From Apricaphanius iberus (taxonomy: Eukaryota; Chordata; Actinopteri; Cyprinodontiformes; Aphaniidae): DNA of 64,000 nt. The notes beneath the pieces were generated by a model. It was given only the letters and a program-made list of their open reading frames with translations, did not search any database and had not been told where the DNA came from. Location of the stretch: positions 248,001-312,000 of the forward strand of contig JAPXFQ010002718.1 in assembly GCA_028564705.1 (NCBI GenBank), in the 5' to 3' direction. The position numbers and the translations under genes are program-made. Positions 38,200 to 50,484 of this stretch are shown here, piece after piece (position 1 is the first letter of the stretch; every line of letters begins with the position of its first letter).

Positions 38200-38740
38200 A
38201 AACAACAAAATGCAAGACCTTTGGAGGAATGTTCATTGGATGTTGGGCAAAAATGCACAGGACTGTGTTTTACAAGAGCTGAACTCATAATATCTGCATA
38301 TTGACATCATGATGACTGAAGCATGGTGGTGGATGTATGAAGATTTGGTCATGTTCTAATATAATGTGATAGACCAACACAAAGAACACAAACATTATTA
38401 AGTGTAATGAACTTTGTAAAGATATGAAAAATGAGGTATTCATTTTTATTTACCCCCTTTATTTAAATATTCCTAAATAAAATCCAGCTGAAAACCAACA
38501 AGACAACCTCAAAAGCAGGAATACATCCATCAACCAAAAATGGAGAGAGTATTGCAAAAACTGCTAACCTAATATCACACGGTTGTCCAAATAAAGTGCT
38601 AGGCTGAAAAGGAGAGAATTCATTAGTAAAGATGTCAAGAGGCCCATGGTAACTTTGGAGGAGCTGCAAAGATGCAGGTGTGAGGACTATTCGTTGTGCA
38701 CCTTCAAAAATCTGCCCCACTTAGAAAGGTGCTAAAAATT
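38200..38740 (+). pseudogene. Tc1-like transposon remnant
   Basis: Near 38620-38735 broken frames give KRPMVTLEELQR, the Tc1 paired-like domain. At 38320-38350 gaagcatggtggtggatgtatg matches the KHGGG region, but it lies 5' of the N-terminal part, so the copy is rearranged or two copies are mixed. Subterminal tgatagaccaacacaaag appears at 38367. Confidence 0.6.
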
Positions 38741-38959
38741 CTGTAATAGAGGTTAAGACTGCTCTAAACGTACAACCAGAGCTAACACAGGTTAAACAGC
38801 AACTACAACACACATGCAATGTCGTTTAAAAAGTTATACAGTCAAAATTTAATAGCAATAATTTGAGTTATTTAGCCTGCCATAAGAGAAAGAAATGGGG
38901 GAAAATTTCTCAAAGTCATATTTTCCCCATATAATTAATTCATTTATAAACATCAAATT

Positions 38960-39240
38960 CAAAATAAATATTTAACTAGCAAGATAAAGATTTAGCTTGT
39001 TAGCTACATATTCAGCTTCAAACTATATATTTGGCTTTAGCTTGCTAACTAAATATTTAGGTTAAAGTTAAATTTGTAGCTTACTACTAATGTTTAGCTT
39101 ATTAATATTTCGTTTTAAAACTAAATATTTAGATTTGGACTAATTATTTAATTTGGAGAAAAATGTTTAACTTAACAAACTAAATTGTTGGTTATCAAGC
39201 AAAACACTTACATTTTTACCTTGCTTATTAAATATAGTGA
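38960..39240. repeat. Degenerate TTAGCTTGTTAGCT / AAATATTTAG repeats
   Basis: Repeated variants of ttagcttgctaactaaatatttag over about 250 bp with irregular spacing; an old AT-rich satellite-like array. Confidence 0.6.
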
Positions 39241-39688
39241 AAAAATTATTCTGAAAAATAACCCCACCCCCCACCCAAAGTCAAATGAAATCCCAAAAAT
39301 GAACTTGGTTCATTTGTGGGATGAATTTGAGGCAACTTCATAGAACAGAAAAGATCAAAATTGATTTAGGAGACTCATGGGTTTATAAATACTTTGAGTT
39401 AGTGGTGATAAGGTAGGTTTTATAACTAACTGAATTTGGTTATTTTTCTGGCAATCTTTCTGAAATATGGTCTGAATTAAATTTTAATGTTCTTTTATAA
39501 TCTGATTTTAATTTGATCACATCCCTGAAAATAAAGAAGCAACCAAATCCTATTGCAGTGTTATTAAGGGACACAAAGATCATGCTCTTTTAATTTTAGT
39601 CATGTCAGGGAAAAAGCATCATGCTTTGACCCCTGACCTCAACTGCAGAGAGGAGGGGCGGCTCACCATATGGTGCTGAAAGAAAGGC

Positions 39689-39707
39689 TGTGTGTGTGTG
39701 TGTGTGT
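39689..39707. repeat. (TG)n microsatellite
   Basis: About nine TG units. Confidence 0.9.
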
Positions 39708-39839
39708 TAGTGGGGCTGAGTGAGACCCAAGGGATTGACATGGCAGTTTAACAGAGCATGTGAAGCCAATCAGTTGTCATCGTAACATTTTAGAGACACA
39801 CAAAGCCATAAAGTTAACATAAAATCTGTTTTTAAAAAA

Positions 39840-39960
39840 AAGTTTACTTTTGTGGATTTTATGTGATGGAAAAACACAAAATTTTGCACTATTGTGAAGT
39901 GTAATGAAATAAAAATTGCCAGTCGCAGCATTTTGTAGGTGTGGATACTCTGGGTGGTGG
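39840..39960 (+). mobile_element. Tc1-like subterminal fragment
   Basis: tggattttatgtgatggaaaaacac and ttgtgaagtgtaatgaaat match the region inside the inverted repeat of a teleost Tc1 group; similar sequence is at 44000-44060. Confidence 0.5.
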
Positions 39961-42279
39961 ACAGGGAAGCTGGAAAAAAAAAAAAACGTGTTAAAGGCTA
40001 CAAACAACTTGAGACCTTAAAGATTTAATATGGAACAATTTCATAAAAAGCTACATTTTTTAGATTATAATACATTCTAGGGGAGTTTGGAGGAGTGCAG
40101 AACGAAAGTATAAAATTTACGTTAAAAATTATATGTGAATTAAAAAAATATGGACAGGCACAACAATGACGTTATATTTACATTTACCAGCCAGTAGCGG
40201 TCGCAGATTGACAGATACGGTCTCTATGATCCAACTATATGGTCGGCACAGCTCGGCTGGCACTGGGAGAAATGGTCGACAAGTCAAGCAGCTGCTTCAG
40301 AGCACCAGAGATATTATTATCCGTCTCAGTAGAGGAGTGACCAGAGAAGATCGACCCACAGAAAACATTTCAACAGCATCAAACACACGGAAACGGCGAC
40401 TTTCCTGCTGGATCGGTAAGCTAACTCACTTGCTAACTTGGCTAACGCTAGCCATCAGTTAAACTTCTCTAAAATACCTTCCTTACTGGACACAGTTCAG
40501 GCTGGTAACTGGGCGTATCGGGAGCGAACCAGGCAACCCAGGAGCTGGAATTATTTTTCTGTTGTTGCAGATACAACCTCAACATGCTAGATGGCGCTGT
40601 CGTGTTCAGGTTCTATAACCAACCCTTAACATCCCACAAAAGCTGCAAGGTAAAGGTTTCCATGAAAGCATGTGCATGTGTTAAAATGGAGCAATTTAGA
40701 CCTAAATTCAATGGAAAATATCTGAAAAGACTTGAAAACTGTCAATTCTGATCTTGAACTGCTTTGTAAACAGCGATGTGCAAGGAACAAAAATTATAAT
40801 CCAAAAGACTTGCAGCCACTAGACATTTTTCTGTCACTTAATATCCTGATAAAATGCATTTAGTTTGAGGTTGTAGTATAGTAAAATGTGAGAAAAATGC
40901 AAGGTCTTCTACAGTAAACTAACATCAAATCATCCTGCAAGCCTGATTATGTCTATAGATAGAGATGGACTTTGTGAGTCTGACTGATGGTCATGATTAA
41001 TGGCCTCTCAGCTCCCATCATACATCACATCCAGCAGAGCGCCGAGCGGAGCGATCGGGATGATGAGAAGTGAAATCATCAGCAAAACTAACCATAATGC
41101 TCGTTTAGCTCCTCTAAAAGCCCCTCTCCATCTTTGCACCACAATAGGGGGTGAATTTTCTTCCAGTTAGCCCACAGGTGCCATTATGACTGCACCTTCA
41201 CGATTCTCCTTTTTAAGTAAACCGCCTGAGCTCAGATGAGGTTAAGATTAAGAGCACCCACAGCGGTAGGAAGGTGCGCACACAAACACATGCGCTGAAC
41301 TCACAGTAAGCTACCGTCTGCACGGCCTACAGGCTGCTCATCTCTGCTCAGTTCACTTGACTGAATCGCGAAGTGGTGAAGGGTGGGCGGGGGGCGGCAT
41401 GACCCTTGGTTACGCAGGCTGCCTCATAATAGATAAGGACAGTCATTTGAACGCATCAGATCAGCATGCATCATTGCCCATTCATCCCCGCTGATTCAGC
41501 CAAAGAGACAGCGAAGCGTGGAAAAGCTAAACCCTCAAATTAGATAAGCGAGAGAACATAGATCTGCATCAGAACATTAAATGTGTGTGACCTGATTTGG
41601 TACAGATATTTCGTGTCTTGGCGTGGAATAAGGTCACACTGTTTCAATAGACTTAGCGAGTCTCTGAAACCCTATAGGGGTATGTGAAGGAGAAAGGTAA
41701 GAATGCCGTCTGTTGGAGAGCTTTGTTTTTGTTTGAGGTTTCATCACCTGGCTTTAAATCTTTAAAAAAAAAAGTTGAAAAAATATAAGTCATTTAGCAA
41801 ATTACGTCTGGAAGAAATAATTTTTAACAAAATAACCAAAGGTATAACCATTATCATCCTCTCTGTTGAGAGTTCAAGGTTCTCTCTTCTGCTCCCTTCA
41901 CCTAAACCCCAAGGTTTTCTGCAGGATTTGAGTCCGGAAACCGAAATGGAAGAAGTCTGAATTTGTGTAGTGAACCCTTTCTTCAGGATTTTTTTTCCTT
42001 AAAAAAAAAAAAAACATACTAAACCTATTTTTGGTTTACTCCTAGTATAAAAAAAATGTAATGGCCCATGCCTGAGCTGAAGGAAAGATTGTTCGAGCTA
42101 AATACAGACGTGTAGAAAATCTTTTAGAGGCTGCCAATGACTCAGTAAGCTGAATCCAACTGCAAACCTTTGGTACTTTTACAGACACTCTCAGTCAGAT
42201 CTGACTGACCTTGAGCCATTTCACATCACATCACATCGCCATGGCATTCTAAAGATATTAACAGGGGTACCAATATGTT

Positions 42280-42700
42280 TGCCATTCGTAATTTCCTCAA
42301 CAATTTATTAACATATAATTGAAGAAATACACTACTTTTAAAGACTGGATCTTTAAGAAAGTGCCTATGAGATTATACTACTGTGATAAAAGTTGCATCT
42401 TTTTTTGGTAAAAGGCCTCCACAAATATTGATAATGTTTGTGACACAACTCTCTTTCATAACGCCCACAAAAACAGATCCGGAGCACAATTAGACGCGCT
42501 TAGAAAGAGTTGATGAAACTTAATGGACCAATCTGGTCCACGCTAAACGCTAGCTCTGCATCTCCTTCATTATATCCCTACTGGGAAACGTGGTGGCAGA
42601 ATCATGCTTTTGGGTGGATGGGAAAGAAGATGATGACCAAGCCACGATGAGTGGCTTAGATACATTTAAGGCCTACTGAGGATGTTCAAAATATTTGTAT
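42280..42700 (+). pseudogene. Tc1-like transposon remnant next to MAST exon 1
   Basis: ggccaatctggtccacgc-like and tatccctactgggaaacgtggtggcagaatcatgctttt-like phrases are the VKHGGGSIML region of Tc1 transposases; caggggtaccaatatg near 42264 resembles the subterminal sequence. Heavily broken; ends about 140 bp from the exon 1 donor. Confidence 0.55.
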
Positions 42701-42846
42701 TTATTGACATTTTCCAAATTATGGACCTTTCACGGGACCCTCATTTACAATGACGGAAAACTGAACCCAAACCGCAAAAGTTAGAATCAAGAGGAGAGGT
42801 TTTTATAGACATCAAGCAGGACTCTTGTCTGCCGTGGTTGGCTCAC

Positions 42847-42885
42847 CTGCAGCCTGCGACGCCTTATTATCCCCGAGTCATCCAT
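42847..42885 (-). CDS. mast1: MAST kinase exon 1, coding part (start codon to donor)
   Basis: Thirteen codons, MDDSGIIRRRRLQ, ending in phase 0 at a strong donor (CAG|gtgagc, donor bases 42841-42846). The ATG at 42885-42883 has a strong context (gccATGG), and the same frame carries a TGA 36 nt upstream (42924-42922), so translation does not start further 5' in this exon. The peptide resembles the remembered start of MAST3 (acidic MD, then an RRR cluster and LQ). The upstream sequence is the CpG-rich 5' UTR/promoter block. Confidence rests on peptide, start context, donor and phase agreement with exon 2. Confidence 0.85.
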
Positions 42886-43600
42886 GGCGTGATGAAGTGA
42901 GCAGGGGTTCCCCTCGCTGGATCAAACCTTTGGACCTTAACGGATATGTTTCTTTGAGCGGGGCAGGGGCGTCGACATCCGATCCGCCCGAGCTGCTCCG
43001 AACAGCGCCAGGTGAGGAGAGTCCTGGAACGAGACCGGGGTCACGTAGAGGAAATCCGGCAGGGACGCACGCTCATGTCGAGCCTTGGCATTCTCTCTGA
43101 AGAAATAAATAAATAAATGTCCTAACAAAGCGAGGGTGCAACTCCTATCAGCTTGGATTGCGATTTTTTTTTCTCTCTCGCCCTGTCTCCTCTCTACAGA
43201 CGGACACTCCGCCCTAGGGGATCCTTACGGATTCTGTTTTCGCAGCATCCTTGACATCTCGCCAGACGGTCTGCGGTGTGCGCTGCTGTCCAGCAGAGGA
43301 AAGGCCTCACAATAAACGCAGCTTCCACGCAGGATCGTCCGATCCAAAGTTCGTCCGCTTTTGGTTGTTCTTTTGTTCTGTTAGAGCGGAAAGACGAGTC
43401 CGCTTGGAACCACCTCTGAACACAAAGAACGACGTGTCCAAAAAGCAGCCGGTCTGGTAGTCGTTCCTCATTAAGAATCGTATAGGAACCGCACTGAGCT
43501 CCTCCGCCGGGCCGCTGCCGATGCCGCTGCGCCGGAGATCGGCGTAAACATTTAGCGCCTCCGCCTACAAAAACTCGCACTCACTCCTCTTCTCTAATCG
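42886..43600 (-). promoter_or_regulatory. CpG-rich promoter / 5' UTR block of the MAST gene
   Basis: GC-rich block with dense CpG, most obvious at 42940-43080 and 43190-43570, in an otherwise AT-rich window. It lies directly upstream of the MAST start codon, as expected for a vertebrate CpG-island promoter with a 5' UTR. The exact start of transcription cannot be read from sequence. A donor-like site on the minus strand (CAGAATCC|gtaagg, near 43227) could mean that a 5' non-coding exon is spliced. Open frames inside the block have no family match and are treated as chance. Confidence 0.7.
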
Positions 43601-43801
43601 CATTCAGGCATAGTTTTTGTCTTTGACGTGAACTTGGGAAGCGGATGCAATGATAGGAGCGAAAAGCAATAACGCGATATTTCTAATGTTCCCTGGGATT
43701 CCCTCTCGCCCCTCCTCCTGCTCCAGAGCCGTGGAGGGTTTCTCCTCCTTTGAATGTGGTGAAACACCCAGCCCAGATCCCACGCAAGTGACAACACTGA
43801 A

Positions 43802-43821
43802 GGGGGGGGGGGGGGGGGGGG
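43802..43821. repeat. Uninterrupted G20 tract
   Basis: Twenty consecutive G on the plus strand, about 0.9 kb upstream of the MAST start codon and just beyond the CpG block. Such a tract can form a G-quadruplex and is prone to length change; function is not shown. Confidence 0.95.
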
Positions 43822-43989
43822 ATAGGGAGCTGTAGGGGCATGCAGATGTCTTATAAAGATAAAGATTTGTTATAAAATCGATAAGAGGAAAGGAGAAAAC
43901 CTGGATGGAACTATCTGGTATCGAATTCAGCACCACAGACAGCGGCAAATGTTTTGCACTGTAGGAAGAATCATCAATACCCACCTTTT

Positions 43990-44060
43990 TATATTTTGTT
44001 GCAACCTTACATATGAGTGGATTTTAGTGAGCTTTTGTGCGATAGACCAAGTAGTGCAAT
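43990..44060 (+). mobile_element. Tc1-like end fragment upstream of the promoter
   Basis: ttttgttgcaaccttacat, then tggattttagtgagcttttgtgcgatagaccaag: subterminal Tc1 sequence, no transposase. Confidence 0.5.
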
Positions 44061-44187
44061 GTTGCAAACTGTGGACTCTTTATTCCCCTCTCCCGTCTAC
44101 AGGGCCGGAGTGAGACTCTTTTTCAGCCCAGGAGTGCCATGCCTCAGACCGGCCCACTTAATATCACAACCTTTTTTTTATTCAAAT

Positions 44188-44497
44188 CAGGGATGCATCG
44201 GTTAAAGTGAACAGATACCATGAACTGATACTTAAAATGTGGAAACTGCAATAATTTCACAGAAAATTAAATTATGTTTGCTTGAAATATAAGTTGTGTT
44301 GCCATTTTAATACATTTTTTATCTAATTCGCCATTCTCTGTTATAACAAGCAGAGAAGAAAATAAAACCTGTCTTCTGATTCAATGTAATTTTTGTTTGG
44401 TAGAAGTATCAGCGTTGGTACTCGGTATCGGCAAGTACCAAGATCCAAGGATTGGTATCGTATTGGTTTAAAAAAAAGTGGTATCGTTGCGTCCCTG
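44188..44497. mobile_element. hAT-like MITE, 310 bp (family also at 54711)
   Basis: Ends cagggatgcatcggt and tatcgttgcgtccctg are inverted repeats. Flanks attcaaat and attaaact match at 6 of 8 positions, fitting an 8-bp duplication. Its minus-strand frame (STCRYRVP-like segment GTCRYRVPTLILLP) matches the plus-strand frame of the copy at 54711, proving one family inserted in opposite orientations. Confidence 0.75.
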
Positions 44498-44655
44498 ATT
44501 AAACTCATGTAATTATAACCTTGCATATTAACGATGCAGCATCACACTGCTCAAAGCCTTGTAATTTAGAGTATTTTTTCTAAAAATAAATGTCCAATTC
44601 AGTATAAATAAGGGTGAATTGCTTCATAAAGTGGATTTTTTTCAGGATATGTTCA

Positions 44656-46240
44656 TTTCAAATTCAAAAATAATTTATTGATCCCAGAGGGAAATGAAGT
44701 GTTGTTGTAGCTCATTACTAATTCTTTTTCAAGGAGTTGTTGTAGACCATGATGGCTGGGGAGAGAAAGGATTTCCTGTAGCAGTCTGTGTTTTGCGAAA
44801 CTGAAGAAGCCTCCGACTGAAGATACTCTGTTGCTGTAGGATAGTATCATGAAGAGGATGCTCAGGGTTTTCCATAATCTTTTTAATTCTATGAAGAATC
44901 CTTCATTGCATCATCATCTCCAGTTGTTCCACAGTCGACCCCAGAACAGAACCAGCTTTCTTTAACAGGTTTTTGAGCCGCTTTAAGTCCCTGGCTCTGA
45001 TGCTGCTACCCCAACAGATGATGGATGAAGAGATGAAACTCTCCACCACATACTTGTAGAAGATTTGCAGCATCTTGCTGCAAACCTTGACCTCAGCTTC
45101 CAAAAAAAGTACAATCTGCTCTGTCCCTTCTTGTAGACGGCTTCACTGCTGATTCTCCAGTCAAGTCTGTTGTCCAGTTGAGCTCCAAGGTATTTGTACT
45201 CCTCAACCACCTCCACCCCTCTATCATGATGCTGACAACGTTTAATTTAACCTTGTTTCTTCTGAAATCTACAAGCATCTCCTTTGTTTTGTTCACATTC
45301 ATGGTAAGATGATCGTTTCCACACCATGCCAAAAAGCGGTCCACCAGTTCTCTGTATTCAGCTTCTTCACCATCTCTGATACACCCGACAATTGCAGAGT
45401 CGTCTGAGTATTTCTACAGATGACAGGTCACTGCCTTATACTGGAAGTCTGAGTTGTACAGATTTAAAACGAATGGTGAGAGTACAGTCCCTTGTGGTGC
45501 TCCTGTGCTGCTGACCAGATGGTTTGACACACAATCCTTCAGTCTCACAAACTGGGGTCTGTTAGTCATTGATCCAGCTGATTGTTGAGGCCACCAATTG
45601 TGTCTTCAGGAGTTTCTGACAAAGCAAATCAGACTGAATTGTTTTAAATGCACCGGAGAAATCAAAGAAAATGATTCTCACAGTGCTGCCTGCTTTGTCC
45701 AGATGACAGGGAGTTGGTTGAAGCAGGTTGATGACGGCATCTTCAACGTCAACTCCATGGGAATAAGCAAACTGCAGGGGGTCCTGATAGGTTCTAGTTT
45801 GCTTACTCAGGTGGGGCAACAGGAGTCTCTCCAGGACCTTCATGATGTGGGATGTCAGGTCTATAGTCATTGATGACCGGAAGACATCCTGACAAAACCT
45901 TCTCCTGGGTCAGGCTAAGGTTGAAGAGGTGCTGCAGAATCCCACAGAGCGGCTCTGCACAGATCTTCAGGACTCTGTTGCTGACACCATCTGGACCTGC
46001 AGCCTTGTTTCGGTTCAGTTTCTCCAGCTGCCTCTTCACCTGACCTTTAGAGACAGACAGGTGGGAGAGTGAGATAAAGGGGGTAGCAGCATCTCCTGAC
46101 TTGGTTGAAGACAAAGTTGTGGAAGTAGAAAAGTTCATGACTGAGGTGGAAGATAAAACATCTGAAGTGTGACAGGACAGGTGTGGGTCAGAGGAGAGTG
46201 GGATGTCTCTTTGGCTGGGGACAGAAGAGGGGCAAAATCC
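44656..46240 (-). pseudogene. Rex1/CR1-like LINE, reverse transcriptase in broken frames
   Basis: Read from high to low coordinates: KAAGPDGVSNRVLK (about 46.03 kb), IIFFDFSGAFKTIQSDLL (45.65), YSDDSAIVG (near 45.41, the YxDD site with Ser in place of Ala), NVNKTKEMLVDFRRN (45.28), VEEYKYLGAQLDNRLDW (45.2), KKGQSRLYFFWKLRS (45.1). The 3' end tcaataaattatttttgaa lies at 44656. Frames are shifted several times and the endonuclease part is absent. Assigned to the Rex1/CR1 group by these motifs and the tail; the exact clade is uncertain. Confidence 0.82.
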
Positions 46241-46654
46241 TTGACACCTATTAAACTTTACACATTTTGCTTATAAATTACTTGATGAGATGAGTACTTC
46301 CAGGCGACAAAAAGCTGGGAACAAACAAGCAAACTTAAGGGATATGGATGAAAAACAGCAAAAAAGTGGACAATCCTTTGGAAGCCAGCACTCAAGCCAC
46401 CAGCTTTAGATAATGAGCGAGACCAAACTTCTGGAGGAGATTTAAAAAAATGCGGGATGAAAATAAAGCCGTACGGAATCCTCCTTCGATCAACTGGAGC
46501 AGGCGACGGCAGATATCAGGAGCCACATGGGAGAACAAAAGGAGAGAATAATGGGTTTGGGGAAAAGGGTAAAAGCGGTGAAAGAAATAGAAACGCAACA
46601 ACAGAGGGTACTTAGGTATAGCACCACCTAGGTCTATTGTGGTAAGATTTCTAA

Positions 46655-46992
46655 ATGTCGCGTTATGAAGCAAACATAGAGTCATGGACAAGTTATCTTC
46701 CGGAACAAGAGGATTTTCTTCAGGAGTACTCTCCGGACCTACAGAAAAAGCTAGCTAAAGTGGACACAGTCATCAAAAAACTGCACCAGAAAGACATATG
46801 CAGCTCTGAAGAGCCTGGGTGTCCAAGCGCACTGTGGGAGATGAAGAACTAGGTGATGGAAGAGTGGATCAGTAAAACTATCTCCCTCAATCATCTGGCA
46901 AGAGATGGAGTAGACATCACAATGTTTTACAATGCGGAGAGACAACCATGCTTCCACACACTTACACCGAAGGGCAGTTTTGAAACCAATTA
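46655..46992 (+). other. Unrecognised open frame with one internal stop
   Basis: MSRYEANIESWTSYLPEQED... runs 65 codons to a TAG at 46850, and the same frame stays open afterwards (VMEEWISKTISLNH, DGVDITMFYNAERQPC) to about 46992. The composition looks protein-like (acidic/basic mix, amphipathic). No family recognised; it could be part of an unknown transposon or a decayed gene. Confidence 0.3.
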
Positions 46993-46999
46993 ACCTAAA

Positions 47000-49900
47000 A
47001 TGTAAAGAAGAAAACATAGCCAACTAAGGCTCAACGTTAGGCCTTTTCAGGATCACAGTCAACAGAAATTATGTATTTTTATTTCCAGCACTGACAGATG
47101 GGTGGTCCTTTGGCATAGCCATTGCGTTGGGCCTTGCTGCTCTTTCACACCTTTTTGCTGCAGCATACGGTTCAGCCAGCCCACACGGCAATTATCACTG
47201 ATGCCAAATGCAGAAGGAGATCTTAAGGGGACCCTCCAAGAATCTTAAAACAGCCCACGCATACCAATCTTAAGGGGGGGGCAGAAGCATGTGATGATGT
47301 GTGATCACACGCCAAGCTTATTTATCCTTTGTTTTTCGTGGTGTTTGCTTACTGATAACAATATGTTATGTCTAGTAAGATAATGTCTATATGATTTATA
47401 GTAAGAACATTCAGTCGCTACCTGCAAGTAAGCTTCACCCGAGTTCTTTCTTATACATTCATTTAAATCAAGATTCAATACTCACCGCAGGACTTCCCCT
47501 CTGCAGTCCTGGTTCTCTCCTCTGCCCAGACAGAAAGCTTAATGAAACTTGACGAGAGGAGCTTAAATACTGAGGGAGAGCTGGAAATGACAAAGAAACC
47601 TGAAGGGCTAATCAGAGTTGAGTGGTGGCAGCTGGGAGAGGGAGTTAACGTTGCGCTGCAAGCTGGATTGTCGCTAGATTTTGAGTTTTCCGAACCCACA
47701 AAAATCCATCTCATACTGCTCCAACTAAACAGTTCGAACTTGACTCGATTGGTGGTATGACGACAGCAGCATGTGTCCGAGCAAGGCAAAACAAACATGG
47801 CCGTGCCGTTGGAGTAACGTAGAAGCAGCTATTGGATCTGTTTTAGGAGAAACAAGGAATATTTCTTAGATTAAAATGATCAGATGGAAGCACATTGTGC
47901 ATTTCTTGATGGTAAAGATGTGTGTGCTTTTCTCCTGGGTGGATTTGGCAAACGCTTGATTTACCAGCTTGCACCAGCAGTAGTGAAGAAACTTGAGAGA
48001 CTGTGATTGGCTAAAGATAAATCATGGTAGGCAGATAATTGCTGGCACGTCCTCCAAATAGTTCAAAATATTATACCAGATGGTCCTACGTTTTTCAGCT
48101 GCACATAGATCTGGCTTTTACCAGGTTAAGATGGAGTAGTCGGAGGCAGTGAAGAATAAACTAGAAAAAAATAATACAATGGAAATTAACTGGAAAGAGC
48201 ATCTAATAAGAAAATAAACAACATCTGAGAAAACTGATCTAAGGAAAGGAAAGCAAACAAACTAGAAACAAGAAGGATAAGGAAACACAAACAAGAATAA
48301 AAAAGCAAACAACTCAGATTTCTGCAGAAATGTGTAGAAACGAATGAAAAATGAAGAATTGTAAAGACTGGGACTGCAAAATCTTTCACGATGATTTGAG
48401 GGATGTGAAAATGTCCAGTTATTGCTGGTTAAAGTACAGCAAATAAATAAATAGATCATAATAATTCACATCAGAGGCAATCTACTTCCTTTTTGCCATG
48501 ACTGGACATTGAATCTTGGGGGGGGGGGACAACATCCGCTATGCTGTGTCAGTACGATGAGAGTCGCCCAAATCGAGCCAGGAAAAACAGCCCCATAAGC
48601 CAGCTGTGCTTTAGTTGGATTAAATGGAGCTGTCGGGCCGTTTGGCTGGCAGTCAGAGGGCCGGATCGTCTCGGTGCTGATGGCAGTGGTTTGTTCTGCA
48701 GCCCGCATGCCGTGTAAACCCTGACGAACAGACAAAACTCTCCCCATCGCACCGTCAGGCCCCTCTCATCCACACAAAGCCTTGTTGTCTTTGTGCTGCT
48801 CGGTCACATCTGCGAGCGCTTCCTGCGCTGCGATGGACGGGTTGGATGTCTATGAGGAGAAGGAAGCCTGCTGACTTTCAGGGTTGCTTAGCTATCTGGA
48901 AAAGTCTGGAATTCGATTCAGTTATTTAAAAAAAAATCTGGATTAGAAGGAATTAAGAAAATAGATAAGGGGATAACGTTTATGTTTATTGACATTATTC
49001 CTTTTTCATTCTCTAAATGTTTTCATCCATCTGTTCATTCTTCCATCTATCCATCTTTTTGTATTTAAAAATGCAGATTGTCATTTGGAAGATGCATTTT
49101 GCAGTTAAAAATTGAAAAAAAAATGCTAAAAAATAAGTTGGAACTGGTACTCTTGAAGTATTGAATGTTGACATGAAAATGTGTGCAGTAACATGGCTCT
49201 GATTTTCCCTGTAAATTGCATAAGACTGGTGGGCATGAGGTGGGGAACCCAGCAGTTAGTTGTATAATGAGAGTTGCTGTAGAATGAGGTGCTGCTACTG
49301 CTGAACACAAAGATGATGTTGCTTTCATATCCTCTTGCGTAATGAAATTGTAATCCTTTTGACTTTGGTAGGGTAACAGCTGCTCGGCTTGGTTTGGAGC
49401 ATGAGCTCATATCCTCTTGTCTGATCCTTACACTGCAAAGAAATTGTTACTTCTCATTTTAATGTGAAATTAAACACTCCACCCGGAAAGTTGGGATTAG
49501 TGCTCCATTGCACACAGAGTCTGGATTCAGAGATTTCAACAACAAAAAAATGTCTTAACCATTCAAAAATGTTCTAGTTTCACTTGAGGTTTACTCTTAG
49601 ATATAATGGGGAAAAAAAGCAAACCTGTTCGCAGTGGGAGCAGAAAGTGAGCAGATGGGAGCAGGAAAATCTATCCTTCTTTCACTTTCATCCAGCTCCA
49701 GCTTCATCTGGAACGACATGTGCAGCTGCTGATCCTCAAAGCACGAAACCCGGTCACAACACATGTTTAGCGAGTAGGGACTAAAACTAGACTTGTGCAG
49801 TTCATAGCTAGTTATTTTCCTCAGCGACAGAATGTTATAGATTGTTGATCATATGATTGTAGAAAATTCTGACACTAATATCTTCTGGGATAGCAATCCG

Positions 49901-50030
49901 ATTTCTCTCCTTTCAAGAACCACCTCTTCTTGTCTTGGGAGGGGGAAGTAGTTTTTAGCTCACATATATTGTGCAGTAGGCACAATAATAACTAACCTAA
50001 AATAATAACAAAGAATTTATGTTACCTACT
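47000..50030. other. 5' flank stretch without recognised genes
   Basis: No element named with confidence. 48480-48850 is markedly GC-richer than its surroundings and free of known repeat phrases, so it may be conserved non-coding or exonic sequence; 47475-47800 has an ORF on each strand without family match. Confidence 0.45.
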
Positions 50031-50031
50031 A

Positions 50032-50049
50032 CTGATAATGATAATAATG

Positions 50050-50114
<65 letters not shown>

Positions 50115-50122
50115 AAGAAGAA
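50032..50122. repeat. Compound (AAT)n-(AAG)n microsatellite
   Basis: About 18 AAT/ATA units followed directly by about 11 AAG units. Confidence 0.95.
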
Positions 50123-50484
50123 GCCAAATGAATGACAGATGGTATACTTGGGAATAAAGTATCTGATATAATACACCTTATCCGTGAGAAACAGAATCTA
50201 AAAGAAAATCCAGAAAAATCAGACTGGTACTTTTAAATTACTAGTTGATACAATAAAACGATACAATGGATGACTGGGTCCAGAAACATTTTTTAACACT
50301 GTAGTTCTTGACCAGTTTTGCAAACACCACAGGAGGGATTTTTGGCCCTCTAATCCATTCAGGTCTCCAGATCTTTCAGGTTTCAGGGATGTAGCTGGGC
50401 AACACAGCGTTTCAACTTCCTCCAAAGATTTGAATACATACAAGCTCACGTTACACGAATTTGCTGCAGAACAGATGGATGCAG

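Larger units (their letters stand above)
21519..42846 (-). other. MAST intron 1 (21.3 kb), transposon-rich
   Basis: Bounded by exon 1 donor (gtgagc) and exon 2 acceptor (CAGCAG). Contains L2, hAT, Harbinger, Tc1, Rex1 and Penelope-like insertions listed separately. No further coding exon was found. Stretches 27000-30100, 32850-34320, 35570-36930 and 40000-42270 hold nothing I can name with confidence, apart from short MITE-like pieces. Confidence 0.8.

Noticed and set aside
42825..43100. 91-codon plus-strand frame in the CpG block
   Set aside because: GC-rich block with several overlapping open frames on both strands; the minus strand carries the MAST start with donor and phase, and this frame has no family match.
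43194..43580. 128-codon minus-strand frame upstream of MAST exon 1
   Set aside because: Not in a frame that joins exon 2 without a stop, and it lacks any MAST similarity; better explained as CpG-rich 5' UTR/promoter.
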